Source: Hyphomicrobiales bacterium
GTDB taxonomy: Bacteria > Pseudomonadota > Alphaproteobacteria > Rhizobiales > Devosiaceae
Assembly (NCBI GenBank): GCA_026981645.1
Contig: JALSII010000052.1
Coordinates: 34,324-98,323, forward strand
Length of the DNA: 64,000 bases
Reading direction: 5' to 3'
Below the pieces are notes generated by a model. It ran no database searches. It was not told the DNA's origin and saw only the letters and a list, made by a program, of their open reading frames with translations. Of the stretch, positions 1-9,394 are shown piece by piece; within the stretch, counting starts at the first letter, position 1; every line of letters begins with the position of its first letter. Made by a program: the position numbers and the translations under genes.

Positions 1-2
1 CA

Positions 3-80
3 GTGCGCGCTAGACAAAAAAATGAAAGAGTGGCTGAGTTTGTGTATGAGCTCAATTGCTTGAATGAGAATTTGGGGTAA
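3..80 (+). CDS. Possible 3' end of a gene cut by the window edge
   Basis: The third forward frame is open from the window edge to a TAA at 78-80. It encodes about 25 residues ending in ELNCLNENLG. It stops 32 bases before the imelysin gene on the same strand, which would suit the tail of an upstream gene. A 25-codon open stretch is too short to prove coding, and no family can be named. A second forward frame also stops nearby (TGA 61-63). Confidence 0.25.
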   Translation: MRARQKNERVAEFVYELNCLNENLG

Positions 81-112
81 ACCGGCGCAACCGGCACTCG
101 ACTGGAGAAAAA

Positions 113-1423
113 ATGAATAATTCTGCACTGCGCATGAGCGCTGCTTTTGCCGCCTTCTTTTTGTTGCTGGCACCAGCCAATGCGCAATTAGACGCAGAAG
201 TCGGCCCGGTCAGTGTGTCGGACGTGGTTGCCTCTTATGCGGATCTTGCGCAGGCGGCCTATGAAGATTCTGTCCGTACTGCCCAGGAGCTTAAAGGCGC
301 AATAGAAACGCTGCTGGGCGACCCCACAGAAGAAAACCTGGAAGAGGCACGCACGGCGTGGAAAGCCGCCCGCATTCCTTATCTCCAGACCGAGGTTTTC
401 AGGCTGGGTACTCCCGAGGAGCTGGATTGGGAGCGTAAGGTAAACGGATGGCCCCTTGATGAAGGGTTCATAGACTATGTGGACGCCAGCTATCTGGCAC
501 GAGATTCTGACAATCCGTTTTATGCTGCCAACGTGCTTGCGGCTCCTGAAATAGAAATAGATGGGAAGAGCATTTCCCTGTCGCGTATCACACCGGATGT
601 GCTTATCGACTTGAGCGCGGCCGCTGAGGTGGGCAACAATATTCCCACCGGGTATCACGCCATCGAGTTTTTGCTCTGGGGACAGGACGATAACTCTCCT
701 GTCGAGCCCACCGGTGATGATGACTTTCAGGTCGGCGGTACCCGCCCTGCCACAGACTTCGCCGATGAGGCATGCACAAACGGAAATTGTGACCGGCGCG
801 GGGAGTTTTTGTTTTCAGCCGTCAACCTTCTGATTTCCGACCTTGAGGAAATGGCAAACAATTGGCAGGTGACCGGCGCCGCTCGTGAAAGCATCATTGA
901 CAATCCTGAGGCGGGGCTGGCAGAAATACTCTCCGGCATGGCCTCTCTCTCCTATGGGGAATTGGCGGGAAATCAGCTTAAACGCGCGCTTCTGCTGGGC
1001 ACTGCCGAGGCCGAGCAGGATGATTTTTCAGACTATACCTATGCCGCTCATCTTTTCGATGCCAGAGGCGTGGTCAATGTCTATTTCGGTGAATATTTTG
1101 CCATGGACAATTCAGTGACAACCGGCGCGTCACTGGCTGGACTTCTGGCGCAGAACAACCCTGATCTGGATGAGGAAATGCGTATCAAACTGAGCGTGAC
1201 CATGGTCCGGTTGCGTCTGATGGTTACGCGCGCGCGCTCCATTGAAAACTACGACCAGATGCTGCTTGAAGGCAATGAAGATGGCAATGCGATCATTCAG
1301 GCTGCCGTGGACAGCCTGCTAGACCAGACTGTGACGATCCGCAAAATCGCCTCAGCTCTCGGCGTGGACAATCTGGTTGTTGCCGGCGCCGACAGTCTGG
1401 ACAACCCGGACGCCGTTTTATAG
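113..1423 (+). CDS. Imelysin-family (M75-like) periplasmic protein
   Basis: The 436-residue protein begins with a clear signal peptide: a hydrophobic stretch at about residues 9-20 and cleavage after ANA near residue 24. The rest is an imelysin-type helical domain. The family signature is visible around residues 180-190 as GYHAIEFLLWG, containing the HxxE motif (His182, Glu185) proposed to bind metal. Imelysin-like proteins are iron-regulated periplasmic or lipid-anchored proteins linked to iron uptake; protease activity is not established for most. The start follows a GGAG Shine-Dalgarno sequence at 102-105. No partner such as a di-haem peroxidase-like protein is visible downstream, where a GntR regulator faces the gene. 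Family assignment is firm and the substrate is unknown. Confidence 0.88.
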   Translation: MNNSALRMSAAFAAFFLLLAPANAQLDAEVGPVSVSDVVASYADLAQAAYEDSVRTAQELKGAIETLLGDPTEENLEEARTAWKAARIPYLQTEVFRLGTPEELDWERKVNGWPLDEGFIDYVDASYLARDSDNPFYAANVLAAPEIEIDGKSISLSRITPDVLIDLSAAAEVGNNIPTGYHAIEFLLWGQDDNSPVEPTGDDDFQVGGTRPATDFADEACTNGNCDRRGEFLFSAVNLLISDLEEMANNWQVTGAARESIIDNPEAGLAEILSGMASLSYGELAGNQLKRALLLGTAEAEQDDFSDYTYAAHLFDARGVVNVYFGEYFAMDNSVTTGASLAGLLAQNNPDLDEEMRIKLSVTMVRLRLMVTRARSIENYDQMLLEGNEDGNAIIQAAVDSLLDQTVTIRKIASALGVDNLVVAGADSLDNPDAVL

Positions 1424-1455
1424 CCGCCAGAAATAATGGGCCTGATTCTGGGCGC

Positions 1456-2166
1456 TCAGTCCACAAACAGCTCAGGGTGGGCGGTAACCATTGAGGGCAG
1501 CGCATAGATGATATCGGCCATGTGAGTGCGCATGGCGGCTTCTGACAGGTCGGGTGAACGGGTGGCCAGAGCATCAACAATAGCATGGTGCTGGCTGACA
1601 ACGTTTTCAACGATTCCAGCCTCGCCAAGGGTTAGATAGCGTACCCGGTCAATATTGGTTTTCAGGTTCTCAAGAATGCGCCATGCGTAAGCGCAGTCGG
1701 CAAGTTCAGCAATTTTGACGTGAAAATCCTCGTCCGTGCGCAGGATAGAGGTAACGTCACCGCTCTGCCCCACCCTGTCCAGTTCCCCCGTCATTTCACG
1801 CAGAACGGCAATATCCCCGTCGGTGACGACAAGCGCTAGTTTACGTACTATTGCCACCTCTATAATCTCGCGTAAAAATCGGGCATTTTCCATTTCCTTG
1901 GCGGAAATAAGCGTCACAAGAGTGCCCCGTTGCGGGCGGATTTCCACCAGCCCGATTTCTGCAAGCTTAATAAAGGCTTCGCGCACCGGCTGACGCGAAA
2001 CGCCTATTTGCTTTGCCATTTCGGCTTCGGACAGCAGATGGCCGGGGCGAAACTGCAATTGCACGATGGCTTCGCGCAGCACTTTGAATACTCTGTTTCC
2101 GATCGAGAGGCTTCCCTCCGCCGAGGCCGGGTAGTCCAGTTCGCTTAGCTTAAATTTTGCATCCAT
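1456..2166 (-). CDS. GntR-family regulator with FCD domain (likely hexuronate regulator)
   Basis: This 236-residue protein has an N-terminal winged helix-turn-helix at about residues 25-90; the recognition part reads EAEMAKQIGVSRQPVREA. An all-helical FCD ligand domain at about residues 100-225 has spaced His/Asp residues that in this family usually bind a metal and a carboxylate effector. It is transcribed divergently from uxuA, with 128 bases between the starts. This is the usual arrangement for a local repressor of hexuronate genes (ExuR/UxuR-like). The family is certain. The effector, for example fructuronate or mannonate, is inferred only from the neighbour. Confidence 0.85.
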   Translation of the reverse strand: MDAKFKLSELDYPASAEGSLSIGNRVFKVLREAIVQLQFRPGHLLSEAEMAKQIGVSRQPVREAFIKLAEIGLVEIRPQRGTLVTLISAKEMENARFLREIIEVAIVRKLALVVTDGDIAVLREMTGELDRVGQSGDVTSILRTDEDFHVKIAELADCAYAWRILENLKTNIDRVRYLTLGEAGIVENVVSQHHAIVDALATRSPDLSEAAMRTHMADIIYALPSMVTAHPELFVD

Positions 2167-2294
2167 GCTTGGCTTGCTTTTGCTCTTAAAACAGGTTTTT
2201 AAAGTCCTGACCCTAGCATATTATATGTGTTAGCAACATAACAGATACTGCCCCTGATTTCTCCTCGAATAGCGAAACAGAAACGATGTGAACC
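2167..2294. promoter_or_regulatory. Divergent promoter region of GntR regulator and uxuA
   Basis: These 128 bases separate two divergent genes and must hold both promoters. An AT-rich stretch with imperfect dyad symmetry lies at about 2220-2240 (TTATATGTG, spacer, AACATAA) and is a candidate GntR operator. Copy 1 of the TAGGGTCAGG repeat lies at 2204-2215 on the minus strand. The operator call is weak because the two arms match only partly. Confidence 0.35.
2204..2215 (-). repeat. TAGGGTCAGG repeat, copy 1 (half site)
   Basis: On the minus strand this reads TAGGGTCAGGAC, the left part of the recurring palindrome TAGGGTC-AG-GACCCTA found at five places in the core half. The right arm is not conserved here. 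It lies between the GntR regulator and uxuA. Confidence 0.6.
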
Positions 2295-3509
2295 ATGAAA
2301 CAAACCTGGCGCTGGTTCGGACCCAATGATCCCACCTCGATTGACGCGGTTGTTCAGGCCGGGGTTGAGGGCGTTGTCTCCTCGCTGCACCATGTGAACA
2401 GCGGTGAAGTTTGGAGTATGGAGGAGATTGCAAAACGCCAGCAGGAGATTGCCCACTTTACCAACGGGACCCCTTCCGGGCTGGAATGGGATGTGGTGGA
2501 AAGCCTCGTAGTTTCCGAAGATATAAAAAAACAAAGTGGCGATTTCAAAAAACACCTGGAAAACTATCGCACCAGCCTCAAGCATCTGGCTGAAAGCGGC
2601 ATTACCACCGTCTGCTACAATTTTATGCCGGTTATCGACTGGACACGTACAGACCTTGCCCACAATCTGCCCAGCGGGGGCACTGCCATGCGCTTTGATA
2701 TTGTGGATTTTGCGGTGTTCGATATTTTCCTGCTTGAACGCCCCGGCGCGCGGGAGGATTTCTCTCCTGAACTGCTGGAGAGTGCAGAGCGCCGCCACAC
2801 TGAAATGCCCGAAGCAAAAAAATCGGCCCTTGTGCAAAACATCGTGGCTGGACTGCCCGGCTCAAATGAAAAACTGACCCTGGCTCAGGTGCGGGAGCAT
2901 TTGCGCCAGTATGACCATATTTCAAGGGAGCAACTGGCCCGTCACCTTACAGACTTCTTAAGCGAGATCATCCCCGCCGCCGAGCGCTTGGGCATACGCA
3001 TGTGTTGCCATCCCGATGACCCCCCTTTTGCGTTGATGGGTTTGCCCCGGGTAACCTCAACTGCCAGTGACTATCGCAGATTTCTGGATATGATCGACAG
3101 CCCGGCCAACGGCGTGACTTTTTGCAGCGGCTCGTTTGGCGCCCGCCACGACAATGACCTGTTGGACCTGATTGACGGATTTGCGGATAAAATCCATTTT
3201 GTACACCTGCGTGCCGTCAGGCGTGATACAGACAGCGTGCCCTGTTCATTTTTTGAGGATGAGCATCTGGCGGGTGACATGGATATGGTCGCAGTAATGG
3301 CAGCGCTTCTGCACGAGGAAGCCCGGCGCAGGGAAGAGGGCCGCGCCGACCATCAGATCCCCATGCGACCGGATCACGGGCAGGACATTATCGATGATCT
3401 GAAGCGTGAGGGGGGGCAGCCCGGCTATCCGGTAATCGGACGCCTCAAGGGTCTGGCGGAGTTGCGCGGCGTAATGAAGGCGCTCCAACATGTGGAATAT
3501 GGACTATGA
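2295..3509 (+). CDS. uxuA: Mannonate dehydratase
   Basis: UxuA dehydrates D-mannonate to 2-dehydro-3-deoxy-D-gluconate (KDG) in hexuronate breakdown. The 404-residue length fits the family, which is about 390-400. The N-terminus MKQTWRWFGPND and the SLHHVNSGEVW segment are typical. The metal-site region CCHPDDPP near residues 236-243 and the C-terminal region with MRPDHG are both present. The start ATG lies in the divergent region opposite a GntR regulator. The gene ends in a 4-base overlap (ATGA) with the CAP-domain gene, so the two are co-transcribed. The next pathway enzymes, a fructuronate reductase-like protein and KDG kinase, lie about 20 kb away at 22-24.7 kb. Confidence 0.95.
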   Translation: MKQTWRWFGPNDPTSIDAVVQAGVEGVVSSLHHVNSGEVWSMEEIAKRQQEIAHFTNGTPSGLEWDVVESLVVSEDIKKQSGDFKKHLENYRTSLKHLAESGITTVCYNFMPVIDWTRTDLAHNLPSGGTAMRFDIVDFAVFDIFLLERPGAREDFSPELLESAERRHTEMPEAKKSALVQNIVAGLPGSNEKLTLAQVREHLRQYDHISREQLARHLTDFLSEIIPAAERLGIRMCCHPDDPPFALMGLPRVTSTASDYRRFLDMIDSPANGVTFCSGSFGARHDNDLLDLIDGFADKIHFVHLRAVRRDTDSVPCSFFEDEHLAGDMDMVAVMAALLHEEARRREEGRADHQIPMRPDHGQDIIDDLKREGGQPGYPVIGRLKGLAELRGVMKALQHVEYGL

Positions 3510-4051
3510 CTGTCCGCATGACGGGTTTTGCCCGGAGCGCAGGATTGCGAACCGGAGTCTTTTCTAGACGCAATTTTATTGGCCTGGGCCTTGGCGCACT
3601 GGTCAGCGGCTGCGCCTCCTACGTACCGGACGGCCGCACGACTCTTCCCCAGCTTTCCCGGGAAACAATCATCGCCAAAATCAACCGCGTACGCACCGAC
3701 AATGGTCGCAAACCCCTGTCCTACAATGGCGCGCTGGCACGTGCGGCGCGCACCCATGCCAACCTGATGGCTGCACGCGGGGAGCTTTCGCACACGGTCG
3801 GGGGCACCCTGCGTGAACGGGTAAACGCTGCTGGATATTTCGGGGCTGTGGGGGAAAACCTTGCCGGTGGTCAGCGCACGCTGGAGGGTGCAATTCAGGG
3901 CTGGATGGAATCCGCGGGCCACCGCTCAACCCTGCTGAGCCCCAGGTTTACAGAATTCGGACTGGCCGCTGCCAGCGGCGGGGGCGAGTACACAACTTAC
4001 TGGGCGCTGATAATGGGCGGAACTTTTGAAGCCTGGAAGGTGGGGCGCTAG
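3506..4051 (+). CDS. CAP-domain (SCP/PR-1) lipoprotein
   Basis: This 181-residue secreted protein starts with an n-region holding the twin-arginine-like motif [10 protein letters not shown] hydrophobic stretch and a lipobox ending SGC near residue 36 follow, so export as a lipoprotein, perhaps by Tat, is likely. A CAP domain covers about residues 52-175. It has the expected helix with [13 protein letters not shown], the histidine in LSHTVGG, the GENLAGG motif and [17 protein letters not shown]. Bacterial CAP proteins are envelope or extracellular proteins of mostly unknown activity. It is translationally coupled to uxuA (4-base overlap) and overlaps the convergent glpK by 4 bases. I see no functional link to hexuronates. 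Confidence 0.85.
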   Translation: MTVRMTGFARSAGLRTGVFSRRNFIGLGLGALVSGCASYVPDGRTTLPQLSRETIIAKINRVRTDNGRKPLSYNGALARAARTHANLMAARGELSHTVGGTLRERVNAAGYFGAVGENLAGGQRTLEGAIQGWMESAGHRSTLLSPRFTEFGLAAASGGGEYTTYWALIMGGTFEAWKVGR

Positions 4052-5544
4052 CTCTTCCTTGTCAGTGTGCGCTCCACCGCATCCTGCCAGCCCTTGAGCT
4101 TTTCATTACGTTTGCGTCGGTCAATTTGGGGGGTGAACTGGCGTTCAAGTGACCATGATTTGGCAAAATGGCGTTCATTGGGCCATACTCCTACATGGGC
4201 GGCAGCCAGCCATGCCGCCCCCAGCGCAGTGGTTTCCAGAATTGTTGGGCGATCAACCGGTGCGTCCAGAATATCGGCCAGAAACTGCATGGTCCAGTCC
4301 GAAGCAACCATGCCTCCATCAACCCGCAGCACGGTCTCTTCAGCCTCGCCTTTCCAGTCGCGCTGCATGGCGTCAGTCAGGTCCTTGGTCTGATAACACA
4401 CAGCTTCAAGCGCCGCCCGGGACAATTCCGCCGGACCGGTGTTGCGGGTCAGCCCGAATATGGCTCCCCGAGCCTTGGCATCCCAGTGAGGCGCACCAAG
4501 GCCAACAAAAGCGGGCACCATATAAACATTCTGATTATCGTCGGCCTCGACGGCCAGGGCGCTGGACTGGGCGGCATCCTCGATTATTTTTAATCCGTCC
4601 CGCAACCATTGCACCGCCGCCCCGGCGACAAAAATCGACCCCTCCAGAGCGTAGGTAACCTTGCCGTTAAGCCGGTAGGCCACCGTGCTGAGCAGGCGGT
4701 TCTTTGAGCGCACCAGCTGGTCGCCGGTATTCAGAACCACAAAACACCCGGTGCCGTATGTCGCTTTCATCATGCCGGGCTTGAAACAGGCCTGCCCGAT
4801 GGTTGCCGCATGCTGGTCTCCGGCGACCCCGCGAATGGCAATGGGTGCGCCGAACAGATCAGCCGAAGTCACCCCGTAATTGTCAGCGCTGTCCTTCACC
4901 TCGGGCAGCAACTCGGCGGGTACCTTGAGGATGTTGAGCAGTTCTTCATCCCACTCCTGGGTTTCGATGTTGAACATCAGGGTGCGGCTGGCGTTGGTAG
5001 CATCGGTTGCATGCACTTCGCCCCCGGTCAGGCGCCAGATCAGAAAACTGTCAATAGTGCCAAAAGCCAGTTTGCCGCGCCGGGCCTTGTCGCGGAGCCC
5101 TGCGACATTTTCCATGAGCCAGCGCAGTTTGGTGCCTGAAAAATAGGGATCGAGCAGCAGGCCTGTCTTACGGGTGAAGATTTTCTCTTTTGCCGCCAGC
5201 TTCAGCGTCTCGCATAACGGGGCAGTGCGCCGGTCCTGCCAGACGATGGCATTGTAAACAGGAACCCCGGTCTCCCGATCCCAGACGACAACAGTTTCGC
5301 GCTGGTTGGTAATGCCGATGGCGGCAACCTGATCGGCAGGGATATGGGCGTTTCCCAGTGCCTCTTTGCAGGTGGCAACAACGCTTTCCCATATTTCTTC
5401 CGGATCGTGTTCGACCCAGCCCGAATCGGGAAAAATCTGGCTGAATTCCTTCTGCGCCACAGAAATAATTTTCTGATTTCCATTGAAAACAATGGCCCGG
5501 CTTGACGTGGTACCCTGATCTATTGCCAAAATATAGTCGCTCAT
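4048..5544 (-). CDS. glpK: Glycerol kinase
   Basis: GlpK phosphorylates glycerol to sn-glycerol-3-phosphate with ATP in the cytoplasm. The protein has 498 residues, the usual length for FGGY kinases of this type. The ATP-binding start reads [33 protein letters not shown], the [10 protein letters not shown] segment and the second-domain region [12 protein letters not shown] are also typical. It stands alone, with no glpD or glpF beside it. It is convergent with the CAP-domain gene, overlapping by 4 bases, and divergent from the hydroxyacid dehydrogenase. The assignment is firm. Confidence 0.96.
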   Translation of the reverse strand: MSDYILAIDQGTTSSRAIVFNGNQKIISVAQKEFSQIFPDSGWVEHDPEEIWESVVATCKEALGNAHIPADQVAAIGITNQRETVVVWDRETGVPVYNAIVWQDRRTAPLCETLKLAAKEKIFTRKTGLLLDPYFSGTKLRWLMENVAGLRDKARRGKLAFGTIDSFLIWRLTGGEVHATDATNASRTLMFNIETQEWDEELLNILKVPAELLPEVKDSADNYGVTSADLFGAPIAIRGVAGDQHAATIGQACFKPGMMKATYGTGCFVVLNTGDQLVRSKNRLLSTVAYRLNGKVTYALEGSIFVAGAAVQWLRDGLKIIEDAAQSSALAVEADDNQNVYMVPAFVGLGAPHWDAKARGAIFGLTRNTGPAELSRAALEAVCYQTKDLTDAMQRDWKGEAEETVLRVDGGMVASDWTMQFLADILDAPVDRPTILETTALGAAWLAAAHVGVWPNERHFAKSWSLERQFTPQIDRRKRNEKLKGWQDAVERTLTRKS

Positions 5545-5693
5545 GAAATCCTCTTATGCCCCTGTTTGTCCGTCGAGGTTGCTGGTCCTGCCCGGAAGTT
5601 CACTTGCTTTCGATTTTGCCACAAGTTGCTTTCGCTGATAAGGGGTTCATTTTAAGGGCAATCCGCTTGGATTGTGAAAGGACTCCGGTTTTG

Positions 5694-6623
5694 ATGAAAA
5701 AAAAAGTGCTGATTACCGAAAAACTGCTTGCGTCCTGCGAACAGGCGATCATCGACAGGCTGAATGGAGTGCGCCTCTACGAGCAGGAGGATCCGGAGGC
5801 TTTCCTGAAAGAGCATGGCAGGGAGTTCCCGGCAGTTGCCGGTTTTGCCATACCCGGGGAACTGATTGAGGCTCTGCCCAATCTTGGCCTTATCGCAAAC
5901 TTTGGCGTTGGTTATGACGGTGTTGATATCAAGGCCGCCAAAGCCCGCTCCATCGCAGTGACCAATACCCCTGATGTTCTCAACGACGCCATGGCCGAAA
6001 TAACTATCGGACTTATGGTTTCTCTGGCCCGGCGTCTGCCCCAGGCCGACCGATATGTTCGTGAAAGACTTTGGCCTGAGGGCTCTTTCCCCCTGCAAAA
6101 CCAGTTGACCGGAAAAACTGTCGGCATTGTCGGGCTGGGACGAATCGGCAAGGAGATTGCCCGGTTATGCGAGGCTCTGAAAATGCGCGTGGTCTATTTT
6201 GGCCGCAACAAACAGTCCAATATCCCTTTTGTCTATTATGATAATCTGATGGAGATGGCGGCAGACGTTGATTGGCTTGTGGTAGCCACTCCCGGCGGCG
6301 CGGCGACGAACAGTCTGGTCAACAAAAAAGTGCTGACGGCGCTGGGCCCGGAAGGCTTTCTGGTCAACGTTGCCCGTGGCTCGGTGGTTGAGGAAAAGGC
6401 GCTGGTGGAGTTGTTGCAGAACGGTGGGGTGGCCGGAGCCGCGCTCGATGTTTTTGCTGACGAGCCCAACGTGCCGGACGAGCTTCTGACATTGGATAAT
6501 GTGGTGCTCTCCCCCCATCAGGGCAGCGCTACTCACCAGACCCGGTTTGCAATGGGCGCGCTGGTGGTTGCCAATCTTGAAGCGTTTTTTGCCGGAGAAC
6601 CGCTGCTGACACGCGTAATCTAG
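5694..6623 (+). CDS. D-isomer-specific 2-hydroxyacid dehydrogenase (hydroxypyruvate/glyoxylate reductase type)
   Basis: Starting at the ATG at 5694 the protein has 309 residues, the normal size. A longer open frame to 5556 adds an unlikely leader and was not used. The GAAAGGA at about 5676 may serve as ribosome binding site, though it is rather far away. The Rossmann motif GIVGLGRIGKEIA lies near residue 145. The catalytic triad is visible as Arg in NVARGSVVEE, Glu in FADEP and His in SPHQGSAT. The family reduces 2-oxoacids with NAD(P)H, and sequence alone suggests a glyoxylate/hydroxypyruvate reductase. Its TAG stop is the first triplet of repeat copy 2, and a clear terminator follows. Confidence 0.88.
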   Translation: MKKKVLITEKLLASCEQAIIDRLNGVRLYEQEDPEAFLKEHGREFPAVAGFAIPGELIEALPNLGLIANFGVGYDGVDIKAAKARSIAVTNTPDVLNDAMAEITIGLMVSLARRLPQADRYVRERLWPEGSFPLQNQLTGKTVGIVGLGRIGKEIARLCEALKMRVVYFGRNKQSNIPFVYYDNLMEMAADVDWLVVATPGGAATNSLVNKKVLTALGPEGFLVNVARGSVVEEKALVELLQNGGVAGAALDVFADEPNVPDELLTLDNVVLSPHQGSATHQTRFAMGALVVANLEAFFAGEPLLTRVI

Positions 6624-6634
6624 GGTCAGGACCC
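6621..6634 (+). repeat. TAGGGTCAGG repeat, copy 2, sharing a stop codon
   Basis: The sequence TAGGGTCAGGACCC begins with the stop codon of the hydroxyacid dehydrogenase. It has both arms of the recurring palindrome except the last two bases. Confidence 0.65.
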
Positions 6635-6678
6635 ATGCAATAGCCCGGAAGGCAAAACACCAATTCCAGTTGCCGGGG

Positions 6679-6710
6679 GTGCCGCAGAATTTGTTGCGGC
6701 ACTTTTTTTT
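6679..6710 (+). terminator. Rho-independent terminator after the hydroxyacid dehydrogenase
   Basis: A perfect 8-bp stem (GTGCCGCA / TGCGGCAC) with an 8-base loop is followed directly by eight T residues. It lies 56 bases after the stop codon and separates this gene from the LapA-like/trpFB run. Confidence 0.85.
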
Positions 6711-6780
6711 GGTGATACAAGCGCCTATACCTGTTGGCAGTCCGAGATGGCTATGACCTCCACAGGGGCAGGATGCGGTT

Positions 6781-7122
6781 ATGATAAAACGAATTACAGG
6801 CTGGCTGGTTCTGGTGCCGCTATGCGTGGTGCTCGTGGTGTTCACACTGGCCAATCGGCAGATGGTCGAGGTGCGCTTTGACCCCATCTCGCCCCTCAAC
6901 CCGCTGATTTCACCGGTCGAAGTGCCGATGTTTATTGTGATTTATGCCATGCTTTTGCTTGGGGTGGTGCTTGGGGGTGTTGCCACATGGTTCACGCAAG
7001 GGCGCCAGCGCCGGGAAAAACGAAAGTGGCGGCGCCAGGCCAAAAAACTGGAGCAGGAGCAGCGGCAGGACAGCGAAACGGGGTCTGGTTCCACCAAGCC
7101 ACGGCTGTTTGACGCTTCGTGA
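6781..7122 (+). CDS. LapA-domain (DUF1049) small membrane protein
   Basis: This 113-residue protein has two hydrophobic helices (about residues 8-24 and 47-68) joined by a short loop, NRQMVEVRFDPISP, typical of LapA/YciS-like proteins. A highly charged cytoplasmic tail follows, rich in Arg, Lys and Gln. The enterobacterial relative LapA works with LapB in regulating lipopolysaccharide synthesis; that role here is only by analogy. It overlaps trpF by four bases (GTGA). It therefore heads the lapA-trpF-trpB run, a neighbourhood common in Hyphomicrobiales. Confidence 0.8.
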   Translation: MIKRITGWLVLVPLCVVLVVFTLANRQMVEVRFDPISPLNPLISPVEVPMFIVIYAMLLLGVVLGGVATWFTQGRQRREKRKWRRQAKKLEQEQRQDSETGSGSTKPRLFDAS

Positions 7123-7808
7123 GTGCCGCTTCTGACATCCAACCCGGGGGCCGTTGCCCTCTTCAGATCAAAATCTGTGGTGTCAGGGAGGAAGAAACCC
7201 TGCGCTGGGTCCTTGAGGCGGGTGCCGACATGGTGGGGTTCATGCATTTCGCCAGAAGCCCCCGCCATGTGGAACTTCCTCAAATTGACCGGTTGATTGC
7301 AAAGACGGGGAAAAGCGCCCAAACGGTTGTGGTGCTGGTCAACCCCGATGATGCTTTGGTAAAAAAAGTCGATGCTCTGAAACCCGACTTTGTCCAGTTG
7401 CATGGCGGCGAAACCGTTGCGCGCATTCAGGCCATCCGCGAACTCTCGGACATAAAAATCATCAAGGTGCTGCCGGTGGCAACGGCTGAGGATTTATCGC
7501 AAGTTGAGGCATTTGACGCTAAAGCGGACCGAATATTGCTCGACGCCAAACCGCCAAAGGGTGCCAGCCGACCGGGGGGGCTAGGCGAGGTTTTTGACTG
7601 GAATTTATTGTCAGTGCTTGACCCGGCATTTGAGTTTATGCTTTCGGGAGGCTTGAACCCGGATAATGTCGGTGCGGCCGTCACAGAAGTTTCGCCATGG
7701 GGGCTTGATGTTTCCTCGGGCGTTGAAAGTGCGCCGGGGGTAAAAGACGAGGCCCTGGTCAGAGCGTTTATTCATAATGCCCGCCAAGCAGAAAAAGCGA
7801 AAAATTGA
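7119..7808 (+). CDS. trpF: Phosphoribosylanthranilate isomerase
   Basis: TrpF catalyses the Amadori rearrangement of N-(5'-phosphoribosyl)anthranilate in tryptophan synthesis. The 229-residue protein is a single TIM barrel. The catalytic Cys sits in KICGV near the N-terminus and the catalytic Asp in GLDVSSGVE near the C-terminus. The phosphate-binding loops [12 protein letters not shown] and DVSSGVES are both present. The start is GTG at 7119, overlapping the TGA of the upstream gene, and the stop overlaps the trpB start (ATGA). Both overlaps indicate translational coupling. Confidence 0.95.
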   Translation: MSAASDIQPGGRCPLQIKICGVREEETLRWVLEAGADMVGFMHFARSPRHVELPQIDRLIAKTGKSAQTVVVLVNPDDALVKKVDALKPDFVQLHGGETVARIQAIRELSDIKIIKVLPVATAEDLSQVEAFDAKADRILLDAKPPKGASRPGGLGEVFDWNLLSVLDPAFEFMLSGGLNPDNVGAAVTEVSPWGLDVSSGVESAPGVKDEALVRAFIHNARQAEKAKN

Positions 7809-9031
7809 TGAACCAGCAATTCAAGAGCAACAGCCTTAAGAACGGCCCCGACGAAAACGGGCGTTTCGGGATTTTCGGGGGGCGGTTTGTTGCTGAAACC
7901 CTGATGCCGCTTATTCTGGAGCTGGAAGAAGCCTACACCCAGGCCAAATCCGACCCCGCCTATCTCAAAGAACTTGGCGACCTGAATGCCCATTATACCG
8001 GGCGCCCCTCGCCGCTCTATTTCGCCGAACGCATGAGCGCTCATCTGGGTGGGGCCAATATCTATTTCAAGCGTGAGGAACTGAACCATACCGGCTCCCA
8101 CAAGCTCAACAATTGCCTGGGCCAGATTTTGCTGGCCAAACGCATGGGGCGCACAAGAATTATTGCTGAAACCGGGGCCGGACAGCATGGAGTAGCCACC
8201 GCTACCGTCTGTGCGCGTTTCGGCCTGTCCTGCGTCATCTATATGGGCGCAACCGATGTGGAGCGGCAGGCACCCAATGTTTTTCGCATGAAGCTCCTGG
8301 GGGCCGAGGTCAAACCCGTCACCGCCGGGGCGGGCACCCTCAAAGACGCCATGAATGAAGCCTTGCGCGACTGGGTGAGCAATGTGGATGATACCTATTA
8401 CCTGATAGGCACGGCCGCCGGACCCCACCCCTACCCGGAAATGGTGCGTGACTTTCAATCAGTAATCGGTACAGAAATCCGCGAGCAGTTCGCCAAAAAA
8501 GCGGGTGGTCTGCCCGACGCACTGGTGGCCTGCATCGGTGGTGGCTCAAACGCCATTGGCACTTTCCACGAGTTTCTGGACGAGCCCGAAGTCAAACTCT
8601 ATGGGGCCGAAGCGGGCGGCCACGGCCTTGAAGTTGAAAACGGCCACGCCGCTTCGATGACGGGGGGGCGTCCCGGAATTCTGCACGGCAACCGCACCTA
8701 TCTGTTGCAGGATGATGACGGTCAGATACTGGAGGGGCATTCCATTTCTGCCGGGCTGGATTACCCCGGTGTGGGGCCTGAACACTCGTTTCTCAAGGAC
8801 AGCGGGCGGGTCACTTACGTGCCCATCACCGACGCCGAAGCGCTTGAAGCATTTCAGCTTTGCGCGCAGCTTGAAGGCATTCTGCCAGCGCTGGAGAGCG
8901 CCCACGGGCTGGCGCAGGTGATAAAGCTGGCGCCGACCATGGAAAAAGGACAATCCATTGTCCTTTGCCTTTCAGGGCGCGGCGACAAGGACGTGGAAAC
9001 CGTGGGCAGGCATCTGGGCGTGCCTCTGTAG
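7805..9031 (+). CDS. trpB: Tryptophan synthase beta chain
   Basis: TrpB is the PLP enzyme that joins indole and serine to make tryptophan. The protein has 408 residues, the standard length. The lysine that binds PLP lies in [10 protein letters not shown], the catalytic Glu region reads ETGAGQHG, and the phosphate loop [10 protein letters not shown] is intact. The gene is coupled to trpF. The usual next gene, trpA for the alpha chain, is absent: 30-270 bases downstream there is only a decayed regulator, then hslO on the opposite strand. trpA must lie elsewhere if the pathway is complete. Confidence 0.97.
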   Translation: MMNQQFKSNSLKNGPDENGRFGIFGGRFVAETLMPLILELEEAYTQAKSDPAYLKELGDLNAHYTGRPSPLYFAERMSAHLGGANIYFKREELNHTGSHKLNNCLGQILLAKRMGRTRIIAETGAGQHGVATATVCARFGLSCVIYMGATDVERQAPNVFRMKLLGAEVKPVTAGAGTLKDAMNEALRDWVSNVDDTYYLIGTAAGPHPYPEMVRDFQSVIGTEIREQFAKKAGGLPDALVACIGGGSNAIGTFHEFLDEPEVKLYGAEAGGHGLEVENGHAASMTGGRPGILHGNRTYLLQDDDGQILEGHSISAGLDYPGVGPEHSFLKDSGRVTYVPITDAEALEAFQLCAQLEGILPALESAHGLAQVIKLAPTMEKGQSIVLCLSGRGDKDVETVGRHLGVPL

Positions 9032-9051
9032 GAGAAACTTTTGCACCTGTT

Positions 9052-9290
9052 TCAGCTTTCTCTTTCATCGTAGCTCTTGCGCGCCTTTTCGATGTCCGAA
9101 CAGTGCTCTACCGACAGTTCCACAGTGATTTGATAACCGGCTGCAGGGTTCGTCTCAGCATGCGCCGGGAAATCGCGCCAATGATTCGCCGGATTTGATT
9201 GAAGCGCACCGGACCATTGTGCAGCGTACCCGCAATCATCACGCTCCATTTGTCGCCGATACGGTTTGGAACCTCGCCCATGGCCGGGTG
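9052..9290 (-). pseudogene. Decayed HxlR-family regulator fragment
   Basis: On the minus strand, one frame from about 9270 reads RIGDKWSVMIAGTLHNGPV, then RFNQIRRIIGAISRRMLRRT, the winged-helix core of HxlR regulators, and then a stop. A second minus frame continues with VEHCSDIEKARKSYDERES to a stop at 9052-9054, which matches the usual HxlR C-terminus. The middle (recognition wing and the following helix) is missing and the two parts are out of frame. The first part also lacks a proper start. This is best read as an HxlR gene with an internal deletion and frameshift. It occupies the stretch between trpB and hslO, where no intact gene is seen. Confidence 0.7.
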
Positions 9291-9394
9291 CGTGCAAGAA
9301 TCAGCCTGACAGATGTTCTTGGCAAGAAATCAGAATAGAAGCCGATCAACACGACCGAGGGGCTGATTTTGATTCCAACAAAATTGAAAAGACT

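Noticed and set aside
5556..5693. Upstream extension of the hydroxyacid dehydrogenase
   Set aside because: The extra 46 residues do not fit the family and begin inside the glpK promoter region; ATG 5694 matches the usual N-terminus.
7772..8458. Long minus-strand open frame across trpB
   Set aside because: It is antisense to an intact, motif-complete trpB and has low-complexity Gly/Ala/Val character without family features.
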